From an uncultured Actinomycetes bacterium (lineage in GTDB: Bacteria > Actinomycetota > Actinomycetes > Nanopelagicales > Nanopelagicaceae): 45,912 bases of DNA. The stretch lies in assembly GCA_903924485.1 (NCBI GenBank), contig CAIYBL010000120.1, forward strand, positions 1 through 45,912. Reading direction: 5' to 3'. Of the stretch, positions 20,378 through 30,015 are shown piece after piece; positions within the stretch are counted from its first letter, which is position 1; each line of letters begins with the position of its first letter. A program made the position numbers and the translations under genes. The notes below the pieces were generated by a model. It had not been told where the DNA came from. It searched no databases and saw nothing but the letters and a program-made list of their open reading frames with translations.

Positions 20378-21358
20378 TTAGCTCAGGCCGTCAAAGAGGC
20401 TCGTGACCGATCCATCTTCAAAGACTTCCTTGATGGCTCGGGCAAGCAAAGGAGCAATCGACAAGACGGTGAGACGATCAAAGTAACTTTCTTCAGCAAT
20501 GGGCAAAGTATCTGTAATGACAACTTCGCTTACTCGTGAATTTTTCAATCGCTCAATTGCCGGACCAGACAGAACCGCATGAGTAGCCGCGACAATGACA
20601 TCTCTGGCGCCCTCATTGAAGAGTGCGTCAACAGCCTTCGTGATGGTTCCCGCGGTGTCGATCATGTCGTCTATAACAACGCATGTTTGTCCTTGAACAT
20701 CTCCGACAACTCGACCAGTAACAGATTCATTTGGAATACGTGGGTCGCGAGTCTTGTGAATAAATGCAATCGGGCAGCCACCCAATAAATCAGACCAACG
20801 TTCAGCAACGCGAACGCGACCTGAATCCGGGGAAACAATCGTGAGACGTGATCGATCTACTTTGCTTCCTACGTAGTTTGCCAATAACGGAAGTGCGAAA
20901 AGATGATCCACTGGACCATCAAAGAAACCTTGGATTTGTGAGGTATGAAGGTCAACAACCATTAAACGATCTGCGCCAGCTGTCTTGAAAAGATCCGCCA
21001 TCAATCGAGCAGTGATTGGCTCGCGACCACGGTGCTTTTTATCTTGACGGGCATAACCATAAAAGGGAGCAACAACAGTGATTCGTTTTGCTGATGCGCG
21101 CTTGAGTGCATCCACCATGATGAGTTGTTCCATGATGTGCTTGTTAACAGGGTTGGCATGACTCTGAATAACAAAGGCATCACTGCCTCGAACGCTTTCT
21201 TCAAAGCGAACAAATATTTCACCGTTAGCAAAGTCGTATGCCGATGTTGGCGTAAGTGGGATACCTAACTCTGCGGCAACTTGCTCGGCTAACTCAGGAA
21301 AAGCGCGACCTGAAAATAGACGTAGACGCTTTTCGGAGGCGAGTTTAAGTTCGCTCAT
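20378..21358 (-). CDS. prs: Ribose-phosphate pyrophosphokinase
   Basis: LRLFSGRAFPELAEQVA, DLFKTAGADRLMVVDLHTSQIQGFF, VVGDVQGQTCVVIDDMIDTAGT. Start MSELKLAS at 21358 overlaps the glmU stop (ATGA). Confidence 0.97.
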   Translation of the reverse strand: MSELKLASEKRLRLFSGRAFPELAEQVAAELGIPLTPTSAYDFANGEIFVRFEESVRGSDAFVIQSHANPVNKHIMEQLIMVDALKRASAKRITVVAPFYGYARQDKKHRGREPITARLMADLFKTAGADRLMVVDLHTSQIQGFFDGPVDHLFALPLLANYVGSKVDRSRLTIVSPDSGRVRVAERWSDLLGGCPIAFIHKTRDPRIPNESVTGRVVGDVQGQTCVVIDDMIDTAGTITKAVDALFNEGARDVIVAATHAVLSGPAIERLKNSRVSEVVITDTLPIAEESYFDRLTVLSIAPLLARAIKEVFEDGSVTSLFDGLS

Positions 21359-22788
21359 GAGGTGGATGTCCCTTTCTCGATGCTGGCATTGGCTGCTGCT
21401 GCAGATGAGGTTCCAGCGCGCTTGCGCAGAACCCACCCTAAGACATTTCGTTGCTTTGCCCTGCCAACGCCGATCGCGCCAGCCGGAACATCTTCAGTAA
21501 TTACAGAGCCAGCGGCGGTGTACGCACCATCTCCGATACTCACAGGAGCAACCAGCATGGAGTCGCTACCCACGCGAACATGATCGCCAACACGTGTGTG
21601 ATGCTTATCTACGCCGTCATAATTGACGAAAATAGTAGCGGCGCCGATATTTGTGCCAACGCCGATAGTTGCATCCCCGACGTACGACAAATGTGGAACT
21701 TTAGAACCTACACCTAGCGAGGCATTCTTCATCTCAACAAATGCCCCAGCCCGACTGTCTTTTGCAAGGACTGCGCCAGGGCGCAAGTACGTGAATGGAC
21801 CAACACTGGCACTCTCCCCAATGGTCGCGCCCTTGCAATAGGACTCAACCACGGTCGCGCAACACTCGACGGTGCAATCGACAAGAGTTGTACGTGGCCC
21901 AATGACTGCATTTGCGGCAATTTTCGTTGCACCAGACAACGCCGTTCCTGGGTGAATCGTGGCATCAGGTGCAACTTCAACTGTGACATCAATCCACGTG
22001 GTAGTTGGGTCAATCATTGTGACACCAGATCGCATGAAAGCATCATTTATCTGATCTCGCATAAGTGCTGCGCACTCGGCAAGTTGAACACGATCGTTGA
22101 TACCAAGAATTTCAATAAAATCTGGAGTGAGTACCGGAACAACACGGCCACCATCAGTACGAAGAATTTCAATTACATCGGTCAAGTAGAGCTCGCCTTG
22201 AGCATTTTGACTTGAGAGTCTGCCGATTGCATTGTGGAGCATCGCTAAATCAAAAACATACACACCAGAATTAATCTCATCAATTTCTCTTTCAAGTTCT
22301 GTCGCATCACGTTCTTCGACAATACGTGAGAGATCTCCGTTATCAGTGCGAATAATGCGGCCGTAACCAGTTGGATCTGGATGTTCGGCAGTCAACACAG
22401 TTGCTGCAAAAGATCCGCTCTTGTGTGCTTCAACAAGTTGAGCCATCGTGTTACCCGAGAGCAGTGGCGTATCTCCTGCAACGACCAGGACTGTGCCTGT
22501 TGCCGCAACGCCTTCAAGGGCTAACTGCACTGCATGACCAGTACCGCCGCGACGCTCTTGTAATACTGCAGTGGCGTGTGGGGCAATTTCGCGAAGGTGC
22601 TCGGTGACCAACTCGTGACTAGAACCAACAACGACGCGCACATGTGCCGGTGAGAGAGTGTCAATGGCGCTAACAACATGACCAAGAAGTGAACGTCCTG
22701 CAATGGAATGTAAAACCTTGGGGGTCGAAGATTTCATGCGCGTGCCTTCACCAGCTGCTAACACGATGACGTAATCAACCAGGCTCAA
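21355..22788 (-). CDS. glmU: Bifunctional UDP-GlcNAc pyrophosphorylase / GlcN-1-P acetyltransferase
   Basis: VIVLAAGEGTRMKSSTPKVLHSIAGRSLLGHV, hexapeptide repeats, GDGAYTAAGSVITEDVPAGAIGVGRAKQRN. Confidence 0.97.
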   Translation of the reverse strand: MSLVDYVIVLAAGEGTRMKSSTPKVLHSIAGRSLLGHVVSAIDTLSPAHVRVVVGSSHELVTEHLREIAPHATAVLQERRGGTGHAVQLALEGVAATGTVLVVAGDTPLLSGNTMAQLVEAHKSGSFAATVLTAEHPDPTGYGRIIRTDNGDLSRIVEERDATELEREIDEINSGVYVFDLAMLHNAIGRLSSQNAQGELYLTDVIEILRTDGGRVVPVLTPDFIEILGINDRVQLAECAALMRDQINDAFMRSGVTMIDPTTTWIDVTVEVAPDATIHPGTALSGATKIAANAVIGPRTTLVDCTVECCATVVESYCKGATIGESASVGPFTYLRPGAVLAKDSRAGAFVEMKNASLGVGSKVPHLSYVGDATIGVGTNIGAATIFVNYDGVDKHHTRVGDHVRVGSDSMLVAPVSIGDGAYTAAGSVITEDVPAGAIGVGRAKQRNVLGWVLRKRAGTSSAAAANASIEKGTSTS

Positions 22789-22849
22789 ACTAAGCTCCCG
22801 CCGCTAGCGCTTACCTGCTCTGACTTTACTCGGCTTGGCCATTTTTGCG

Positions 22850-22921
22850 CTCCGCCACCAGGTATCGATCCTGGACCCTGGGCTTCAAAGGCCCATGTGC
22901 TAGCCACTACACAATGGCGGA
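22850..22921 (-). tRNA. tRNA-Gln (anticodon TTG)
   Basis: tccgcca/tggcgga acceptor; anticodon arm tgggc-ctttgaa-gccca; T arm with atcgata loop; discriminator G. Confidence 0.93.
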
Positions 22922-22953
22922 ACCCGTATTCTCCCTCATCCCCAAGGGTGCTT

Positions 22954-22975
22954 ATGACCACTACCGTTGGGTCAT
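22954..22975. promoter_or_regulatory. Candidate MarR operator (inverted repeat)
   Basis: atgacc-N10-ggtcat, perfect 6-bp arms, 24-45 bp upstream of the MarR ATG (22999), between it and tRNA-Gln. Confidence 0.4.
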
Positions 22976-22998
22976 GAGATGTGGGAAAGGGGCCCAGA

Positions 22999-23487
22999 AT
23001 GCGCGATGAAGTGGACCGCCTTGTTGCGGCCTGGAAATCCCAGAGGCCAGACCTGGATTTCACCCCTCTTGAGGTCTTGAGCCGCATCACCCGCATCGCT
23101 CGCCACCTAGATATCGCTCGACGTAACGCCTTCGCAGACCTGGATACATGGGGATTTGATGTTCTTGCAGCGCTACGACGGGCCGGTGAGCCTTTTCAAC
23201 TCTCCCCTGGTCAACTCATCCAAGAAACGATGGTGACTAGCGGAACCATGACGAATCGTTTGGATCGCCTTGAGGAAATGGGCGTCATCACTCGCAAAGC
23301 CGATCCTAAAGATGGGCGAGGAAGTTTAGTTTCACTCACCAAAAGTGGGGTCCGAGCCGTTGATCGTGCGATGGAGGATCTCCTTGAAAGAGAACGAGAA
23401 TTTCTTAAGGGCTTAAGCAAGAGTGATCGTGCGGCGCTGGCATCGATGCTCAGCAAACTTGCTGCGCCTTTCGACGAACAAATCTAA
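22999..23487 (+). CDS. MarR family transcriptional regulator
   Basis: LSPGQLIQETMVTSGTMTNRLDRLEEMGVITRKADPKDGRGSLVSLTKSG, MarR winged helix; aaagggg SD before the ATG. Confidence 0.93.
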   Translation: MRDEVDRLVAAWKSQRPDLDFTPLEVLSRITRIARHLDIARRNAFADLDTWGFDVLAALRRAGEPFQLSPGQLIQETMVTSGTMTNRLDRLEEMGVITRKADPKDGRGSLVSLTKSGVRAVDRAMEDLLEREREFLKGLSKSDRAALASMLSKLAAPFDEQI

Positions 23488-23491
23488 GGAT

Positions 23492-24421
23492 TTAGCGAAC
23501 TTCGATTACTCGCGCCCCAGGTACTGGTCCGCTTGCTCGAGTTACTGTTCCGATAACACCACTGGAAGTTAAAGCAACTGCTAAGTCCAATGCATGTTCC
23601 TCATCAGATACCAAGAACGCCACTGTTGGACCAGAGCCAGAAACGATCGAACCCAGTGCTCCGTATTCCTCACCAACATCCAATATCAAACGAAGCGCTG
23701 GTCTAAGTGAACATGCAGCTGCTTGTAGGTCGTTCGATAATGCTTTACCAACAGCCGTTGAATCTGATGACAGTAGAGCCTGCAATAAATATTCATTAGC
23801 ATGAGGTTGAGCAACAACAAGTCCTTCACGCAATCGATCGATTTCGTTGTAGACAGCGGGCGTTGAAAGACCCACTGATGAAAGCGCCAAAACCCAATGG
23901 TATGTACCTCTAGAAAGAGCCGAGGTAACTTCATCGCCTCTGCCACGCCCAACTGCGGTGCCGCCACCAAGTAAGAATGGAACATCACTTCCAATCTTTG
24001 ATGCAACAACGGACATCTCTTCGCGTGAAAGGTTAAGAGTAAAAAGGTGATCAAGTGCCAAAATTGTTGCGGCGGCATCCGCACTACCGCCCGCCATTCC
24101 GCCAGCAACAGGAATTGACTTCTTAATGTCAATCAATAAATCTAATGGAAGGTCATATGTCTGGCACATAATGAGAGCTGCCTTAGCGGCCAAATTTGTT
24201 TCATCTACAGGCACCCCATGCGAGAGATCTCCTGAAATTGTTAAAGAGATTCCTGTACCAATATCTGCTTGAGAAACGGTTACATCATCGAAAAGAGATA
24301 TCGCTTGGAAGACCGTAACGACGCCATGAAATCCATCGCTCTCCTTTGGCCCAACAGAGAGCTGAAGGTTCACTTTTCCTGGTACGCGAACAACAACCGC
24401 GTTTGGAACTACGTGAGACAT
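23492..24421 (-). CDS. ispE: 4-diphosphocytidyl-2-C-methyl-D-erythritol kinase
   Basis: VRVPGKVNLQLSVGPKESDGFH, IPVAGGMAGGSADAAATIL, GSDVPFLLGGGTAVGRGRG. Confidence 0.96.
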   Translation of the reverse strand: MSHVVPNAVVVRVPGKVNLQLSVGPKESDGFHGVVTVFQAISLFDDVTVSQADIGTGISLTISGDLSHGVPVDETNLAAKAALIMCQTYDLPLDLLIDIKKSIPVAGGMAGGSADAAATILALDHLFTLNLSREEMSVVASKIGSDVPFLLGGGTAVGRGRGDEVTSALSRGTYHWVLALSSVGLSTPAVYNEIDRLREGLVVAQPHANEYLLQALLSSDSTAVGKALSNDLQAAACSLRPALRLILDVGEEYGALGSIVSGSGPTVAFLVSDEEHALDLAVALTSSGVIGTVTRASGPVPGARVIEVR

Positions 24422-24422
24422 G

Positions 24423-25277
24423 CTAAAACCCTATGCCCATTTCAGTAATAACGCTTCCTATAGCGCAATAATCCTCAATGACCAGGACTTCACCTCGAAG
24501 GGTTGGGTCAATTTTCGCTCGAGTTAAAACTTCAATAGCAACATCTGATCCGCCAAGCCAACCACTCATTGCAGATCTCAGCATTTTGCGTCGTTGCGCA
24601 AATGCGCAATCAATTGCGGCAAAGACAACCGGTCTCAATGATTCGGCGGCAGGGGGTTGGCGACGAACGAATCCCACTAATTTCGAATCCACGTTAGGTG
24701 CTGGCCAAAAGACAGATCTAGAAACCGCTCCCGCCAAAGACATTTTTGACCACCATGCCGCCTTAACGGTTGGGATTCCATATTCTTTCGTGCCAGGTTT
24801 CGCGGCGAGGCGCTCTGCAACTTCTGCTTGGACCATGACAACGCCCGAGCGCAAGGTAGGAAAAGTTTCTAGGAAATGCAACAACACGGGAACAGAAATG
24901 TTGTATGGCAAATTCGCCACTAACACAGTCGGGTCCTCTGGCAATTCGTTCAATTGCAAGGCATCACGATTAATCACTGTGAGATTACTTGGGTGATCTG
25001 AATGCTTTGCGATAGTAATTGGTAGCTGCGTGGCAAGGCGCTCATCTATTTCAACGGCAATAACTCTGGCAGCCTCATCAAGTAAGCCAAGTGTTAGGGA
25101 GCCAAGTCCCGGACCTATCTCAACGGCCACATCCCCAGAAGTTACTCCTGCAAGTCGCACAATCTTTCGGCACACGTTTGCGTCGATAACAAAATTCTGA
25201 CCCAACGCTTTTGCTGGCTTGAGGTCAAGAGCGTCTGCTAGTTCGCGGATCTGCGATGCACCAAGAAGCGTGCTCAC
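24423..25277 (-). CDS. rsmA: 16S rRNA dimethyladenosine transferase
   Basis: KALGQNFVIDANVCRKIV, VEIGPGLGSLTLGLL, VANLPYNISVPVLLHFL. Confidence 0.97.
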   Translation of the reverse strand: MSTLLGASQIRELADALDLKPAKALGQNFVIDANVCRKIVRLAGVTSGDVAVEIGPGLGSLTLGLLDEAARVIAVEIDERLATQLPITIAKHSDHPSNLTVINRDALQLNELPEDPTVLVANLPYNISVPVLLHFLETFPTLRSGVVMVQAEVAERLAAKPGTKEYGIPTVKAAWWSKMSLAGAVSRSVFWPAPNVDSKLVGFVRRQPPAAESLRPVVFAAIDCAFAQRRKMLRSAMSGWLGGSDVAIEVLTRAKIDPTLRGEVLVIEDYCAIGSVITEMGIGF

Positions 25278-26134
25278 GGTGCAAACGATCCGAATATACG
25301 TTCGGCATTCTCGCCGAGTTTGGTGGCTAACTCGCCAACATCTTCGCCGCGCTCGTGAGCCATGGCGCGAACAATGGTGGCAATGTGGGCTGGGGTGTTG
25401 AGCCCACCCCGGTGTGGCACTGGTGCCAAGAAGGGAGAGTCAGTTTCGACAAGTAGCTGATCATGCGGCACGAGAGCAACGGCTTCTCGAAGTGCGGGGG
25501 CGTTCTTGAAAGTGAGCGTTCCAGCAAAGGAGAGAACGTAACCTCGATCAATACAAATCTTTGCCATAGCAACATCCCCAGAAAAACAATGGAAGACAGT
25601 CTTTTCGGGAGCGCCGACCTCTAGCAATATGGATAGGACATCGTCATGAGAGTCACGATCATGAATAACTAGGGCTTTATTGGTCTTCTTCGCTAATTCA
25701 ATATGCCACTTAAATGATTCTTGTTGGCGACTTCGCAATTCTGGAGCGGTGCGGAAATAATCTAGGCCAGTTTCACCAATGGCGCGAACTCGAGGGTGCT
25801 GGGCTAATTCAGCAATTATTGCCAAATCATGATCTAAATCTTCAACGATAGGTGCCTCGTTAGGGTGCAAGGCAACTGCAGCCAATACAGAATCATTCCA
25901 ATGCTCTGCTGCGGCTACACACCATCGAGACTGCTCGGCCGAATATCCCACCTGGACTACGCGATCAATCCCCACTGACTTCGCGTCCGCTAGAACTTTT
26001 CCAACCTCTGATGAGTCAGGTGCAGATTCCGTGACAATTTCTAAGTGTGCATGCGAATCCACTGTTGTCGCAGGTAGTGGTTCGGGAAGTGGTGCAAGCG
26101 GACGATCTAAATCCCTGTTGTGGCGATCAGCCAT
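25274..26134 (-). CDS. tatD: TatD family hydrolase
   Basis: VDSHAHLEI, AIGETGLDYFR, HDRDSHDDVLSIL, VETDSPFLAPVPHRGGLNTPAH. Confidence 0.95.
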   Translation of the reverse strand: MADRHNRDLDRPLAPLPEPLPATTVDSHAHLEIVTESAPDSSEVGKVLADAKSVGIDRVVQVGYSAEQSRWCVAAAEHWNDSVLAAVALHPNEAPIVEDLDHDLAIIAELAQHPRVRAIGETGLDYFRTAPELRSRQQESFKWHIELAKKTNKALVIHDRDSHDDVLSILLEVGAPEKTVFHCFSGDVAMAKICIDRGYVLSFAGTLTFKNAPALREAVALVPHDQLLVETDSPFLAPVPHRGGLNTPAHIATIVRAMAHERGEDVGELATKLGENAERIFGSFAP

Positions 26135-26139
26135 ACAAA

Positions 26140-27726
26140 TTACTCAGCAGTTTCTAGCCGAGGAAAGAGAACCGCGCTCTTTTGCACCAGTGAACCTTCG
26201 GGAAGTTGACCCCATGTGGAGACGTTGTCGATGCGCTGATCTGAAATTGCACCAATACTTTTATTTGCTCCCAAACTCTCCCACAAGATTTCAGATGTTG
26301 CGGGCATGATCGAGTGCAGCAAGACAGCAAGCGCGCGAAGAGATTCAGCAGTGTTATACAAAACCCCTTCTAGCTTGGCTTGATTAGCCGGATCCTTAGC
26401 TAGAACCCATGGCTCTTGCTCGGTCACATATCCATTAACCCGCTTACAGAAATCCATAATGGCATTGATTCCACCCTGAAAATCAAGGGCACAGATAGCA
26501 GCATCGGCCTTTTCAACAGTAGCAGCGAGTAGCGCTTCTAATCCCGCATCATTACTTGGCGCAGGCAAAAGTCCGTCGCAATACTTCTGAACCATTGCCG
26601 CCAGTCTTGAAGCAAGGTTGCCAAAGTCATTCGCAAGTTCGCTTGTGTAGCGGGCGCCCATATCTTCCCAAGAGAATGATCCATCTGTACCAAATGGAAT
26701 TGCGCGCAAGAAGTAATATCTAAATGCGTCCACACCAAAGTGATCGGTAATGTCACTTGGTGCAATTCCCGTCAGTTTGCTCTTGCTCATCTTCTCGCCG
26801 CCAACGAGCAGCCATCCGTGCGCAAAAACTTTTCCAGGAACAGGAAGACCTGCAGCCATCAACATTGCTGGCCAGATCACCGCATGGAAGCGCAAAATAT
26901 CTTTACCTACTAAATGCACATCAGCTGGCCAGGTCTGGGCAAACTTCTTGCCGCCTTCAGAGGCTGGATCATCACCGAGTCCCACTGCGGTGGCGTAGTT
27001 CAGTAACGCATCAAACCAAACATAAACGACTTGGTCGGTATCCCATGGAACGGGAATACCCCAATCAAATGTCGATCGAGAAATAGAGAGATCTGTTACT
27101 CCGCTTTCAAGGAATGAAACTACTTCATTGCGAGCGCTCTCTGGTTGGCAGGCATCCGGGTTGTCGCGGTAATGCTGCAAGAGTGGCTCAACAAATGCAG
27201 AGAGTCTAAAAAACCAGTTGTTTTCGTTAACGAGTTCAATGGGTTTGCTATGGACGGGGCAGAGTTTTTCGCCATCTTTTTCGATTAAATCTCCGGGAAG
27301 TTTGAATTCCTCACACCCTACGCAATACGGACCTTCGTACTTGCCTGCATAAATATGGCCAGCATCTTTAAGGCTCTGTAGGAATCTTTGAACGCGTTCC
27401 ATGTGACGAGGTTCGGTTGTCCGAATGAAATCATCGTTAGCGATATTGAGTGTGCGCCAGTTAGGTTTCCATGCGGTCTCAACAAGGTTATCTACCCACT
27501 CCTGAGGTGAGGTGTTATTTGCTTCTGCCGTGCGCATGACTTTCTGCCCGTGCTCATCGGTGCCCGTCAAGAACCAGACGCTTTCACCGCGTTGCCGATG
27601 CCAGCGAGTAAGAACATCTCCAGCCACCGTCGTGTAGGCATGGCCGATATGCGGGGCATCATTTACATAATAAATTGGCGTCGTCAAATAGAACGACTTA
27701 CCTGTTCCTGCGCTGTTTAGGCTCAC
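26140..27726 (-). CDS. metG: Methionyl-tRNA synthetase
   Basis: FYLTTPIYYVNDAPHIGHAYTTVAGDV, GTDEHGQKV, GEKMSKSKLTG. Confidence 0.98.
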   Translation of the reverse strand: MSLNSAGTGKSFYLTTPIYYVNDAPHIGHAYTTVAGDVLTRWHRQRGESVWFLTGTDEHGQKVMRTAEANNTSPQEWVDNLVETAWKPNWRTLNIANDDFIRTTEPRHMERVQRFLQSLKDAGHIYAGKYEGPYCVGCEEFKLPGDLIEKDGEKLCPVHSKPIELVNENNWFFRLSAFVEPLLQHYRDNPDACQPESARNEVVSFLESGVTDLSISRSTFDWGIPVPWDTDQVVYVWFDALLNYATAVGLGDDPASEGGKKFAQTWPADVHLVGKDILRFHAVIWPAMLMAAGLPVPGKVFAHGWLLVGGEKMSKSKLTGIAPSDITDHFGVDAFRYYFLRAIPFGTDGSFSWEDMGARYTSELANDFGNLASRLAAMVQKYCDGLLPAPSNDAGLEALLAATVEKADAAICALDFQGGINAIMDFCKRVNGYVTEQEPWVLAKDPANQAKLEGVLYNTAESLRALAVLLHSIMPATSEILWESLGANKSIGAISDQRIDNVSTWGQLPEGSLVQKSAVLFPRLETAE

Positions 27727-28574
27727 GTGCCTATCTTAGAGGCTGATTTCGCATCAACCATTGCCGCGAAAACATCTCGCTTAGCAACGGAGAATTCTTC
27801 GGCCACCGTGGCAATCGCCGCTTTACGCTCCATACCGGCAGCTTCAAATTCCCTCACCCTGGCAACCATTCCTGATGCCGAAATTTCTTCGGAATCCGTT
27901 GGCGCCCCTGCAAGAACCATGGTGATTTCTCCCAAGACTTCATTCTCATTCGCCCATACAAGGATCTCGCCCAATGTTGCCCGCAGGGTTTCTTCATAGG
28001 TCTTGGTCATCTCGCGGCACATCACCGCCAATCGATCAGCACCAAAGACTTCAACGGCATCGGCCAAGGATTCGGCCAGTCGATGCGGCGCCTCAAACCA
28101 CACGATCGTTCGCTCTTCATGGCGCAACTGGGAGAAGAACTTCTGCCGCGCTCCTTCCGCCCTAGGTGAGAAACCTTCAAAAACAAATCGATCCGTAGGT
28201 AGACCAGACAAAGCGATCGCCATCGTCACTGCGCTAGGTCCGGGAATTACAGCAACTTCAATCCCTGCAGCAATCGCATCGCGCATCAACCGATACCCAG
28301 GATCACTCACTGTTGGCATGCCGGCATCGGAGACGACTAATACATCAACGCCAGTTTTTAAAATAGAGAGTAGCTCCTGAGTTCGCTCCGTCTCATTTCC
28401 CTCAAAAAAAGAAATGACTCGCCCAGAAAAGTGAACCTCTAAGTCTTTACACAACCTATGAAATTTTCGAGAATCTTCAGCAGCAATGACTGAGGCGTTC
28501 TCTATGGCCGTAAGTAATCGGGTGCTGGCATCTTTGGGATTACCCAACGGGGTTCCAGCAAGTATCAAACTCAT
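27723..28574 (-). CDS. rsmI: 16S rRNA (cytidine-2'-O)-methyltransferase
   Basis: LAGTPLGNPKDASTRLL, VVSDAGMPTVSDPGYRLMRDA, VIPGPSAVTMAIALSGLPTDRFVFEGF. Confidence 0.96.
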   Translation of the reverse strand: MSLILAGTPLGNPKDASTRLLTAIENASVIAAEDSRKFHRLCKDLEVHFSGRVISFFEGNETERTQELLSILKTGVDVLVVSDAGMPTVSDPGYRLMRDAIAAGIEVAVIPGPSAVTMAIALSGLPTDRFVFEGFSPRAEGARQKFFSQLRHEERTIVWFEAPHRLAESLADAVEVFGADRLAVMCREMTKTYEETLRATLGEILVWANENEVLGEITMVLAGAPTDSEEISASGMVARVREFEAAGMERKAAIATVAEEFSVAKRDVFAAMVDAKSASKIGT

Positions 28575-28610
28575 GGCTCCATCCTCTCAGGATTACCACT
28601 CGTTCGCGCT

Positions 28611-28616
28611 TAGGCT
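28611..28616 (+). promoter_or_regulatory. Putative -10 box of a leaderless PMT transcript
   Basis: TAGGCT-acggac-ATG (28623). Confidence 0.45.
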
Positions 28617-28622
28617 ACGGAC

Positions 28623-29909
28623 ATGGCACCCATCCTTATTGCGCTCCTTTCCTTTCTTTTGCGCATCTGGAATCTAGGCACGCCGAAAGGCTACGTCTTT
28701 GACGAGGTCTATTACGTAGACGGTGCAAGAGATTTATTGAAATATGGCGTGGAGGTCACTGGTTCATCGCCTGAATTCATCGTCCACCCTCCTATTGGAA
28801 AGTGGTGTATCGGTCTAGGCATAAAGCTTTTTGGTAACAACGAATTCGGATGGCGTATAACCAGCGCGGTCGTTGGAGCTCTAATCATTTATCTTGTTGC
28901 TCGAATTGCCAATCACCTCTTTCATTCTAAATCTCTTAACACACTCGCAGCCGGCCTCATGGCGCTGGATGGAATGCAACTTGTTCACTCGCGCACCGCA
29001 CTACTTGATCTCTTCCTTACTTTCTTTGCCCTACTTGGTGCATTTGCATGGCTTAAGAATCGTTTTTGGCTTGCAGGACTTTTCTTTGGATTGGCAAGTG
29101 CTACAAAATGGAGTGGCGTCTATTTCCTTGTTGCCTTCGCTCTAGCTGCCATCTATATGGATTTCCGAACTTCAGGATTGTCGTTTCGTTTATTGGTCAA
29201 ACGAAAAATGCAGTTCTTAGTGCTTCCAGTAGCGACGTACATATTTAGCTGGATCGGATGGTTCATGAGTTCGCGCGGCTGGGATCGTCATTGGGCTGAC
29301 GGAAGAAAGTCCTCCTTTAGTTTTATCCCCGCACCACTTCGCTCCTTCTGGCACTACCACGCAGAAATGTTGCATTTTCATACAACCCTTACGGAACACC
29401 ATCCTTATCAAGCTAATCCCTGGAGCTGGCTTGTTATGGGACGACCCACTTCTTTTTACTATGAAACACCGAAGAATTGTGGGGCAAAAAAGTGTGCTCA
29501 GGAAGTACTTGCCCTGGGCACGCCCATTCTCTGGTGGTTTGCAACTCTAGCCATTGCAACAGTTCTAGGGTTTTGGATTTCTAGTCATCTCAAAAGCAAG
29601 CCTGACCCTGCTGCAACTTTCATATTATTGGGGATCGCCGCTGGATACCTGCCTTGGTTCCTCTTTCAAAAAAGAACGGTATTTAGTTTCTATGCAATAG
29701 TTTTTGAACCATTTCTGATTTTGGCACTTGTTTATTGCGCTAAGAAATACTTAGGTCTGCAACCATGGGAGAGGAATCGAAAAATCATCGTCGCCATTCT
29801 CGTTGCAGCTGTGGCCATGAATTTCTTCTATTTTCTGCCAATATTTACAGCGAAGGTTATTACTTACGACGCATGGTCACACATGATGTGGTGGCCATCC
29901 TGGATTTAG
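28623..29909 (+). CDS. Dolichyl-phosphate-mannose--protein mannosyltransferase (PMT) family
   Basis: LRIWNLGTPKGYVFDEVYYVDGARDLLKYGVE, EFIVHPPIGKWCIG, ALDGMQLVHSRTALLDLFL; divergent from rsmI as is common in actinobacteria. Confidence 0.94.
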   Translation: MAPILIALLSFLLRIWNLGTPKGYVFDEVYYVDGARDLLKYGVEVTGSSPEFIVHPPIGKWCIGLGIKLFGNNEFGWRITSAVVGALIIYLVARIANHLFHSKSLNTLAAGLMALDGMQLVHSRTALLDLFLTFFALLGAFAWLKNRFWLAGLFFGLASATKWSGVYFLVAFALAAIYMDFRTSGLSFRLLVKRKMQFLVLPVATYIFSWIGWFMSSRGWDRHWADGRKSSFSFIPAPLRSFWHYHAEMLHFHTTLTEHHPYQANPWSWLVMGRPTSFYYETPKNCGAKKCAQEVLALGTPILWWFATLAIATVLGFWISSHLKSKPDPAATFILLGIAAGYLPWFLFQKRTVFSFYAIVFEPFLILALVYCAKKYLGLQPWERNRKIIVAILVAAVAMNFFYFLPIFTAKVITYDAWSHMMWWPSWI

Positions 29910-29925
29910 TTGTAGCAAAGTAAAG

Positions 29926-29998
29926 TGGAGCTGAGGGGAATCGAACCCCTGACCTCCTCGTTGCGAACGAGGCGCGCTACCAACTGCGCTACAGCCCC
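29926..29998 (-). tRNA. tRNA-Ala (anticodon CGC)
   Basis: ggggctg/cagctcc acceptor with G3-U70 wobble; anticodon arm cctcg-ttcgcaa-cgagg; discriminator A. Confidence 0.95.
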
Positions 29999-30015
29999 GA
30001 ACTACAGAAATGAAA

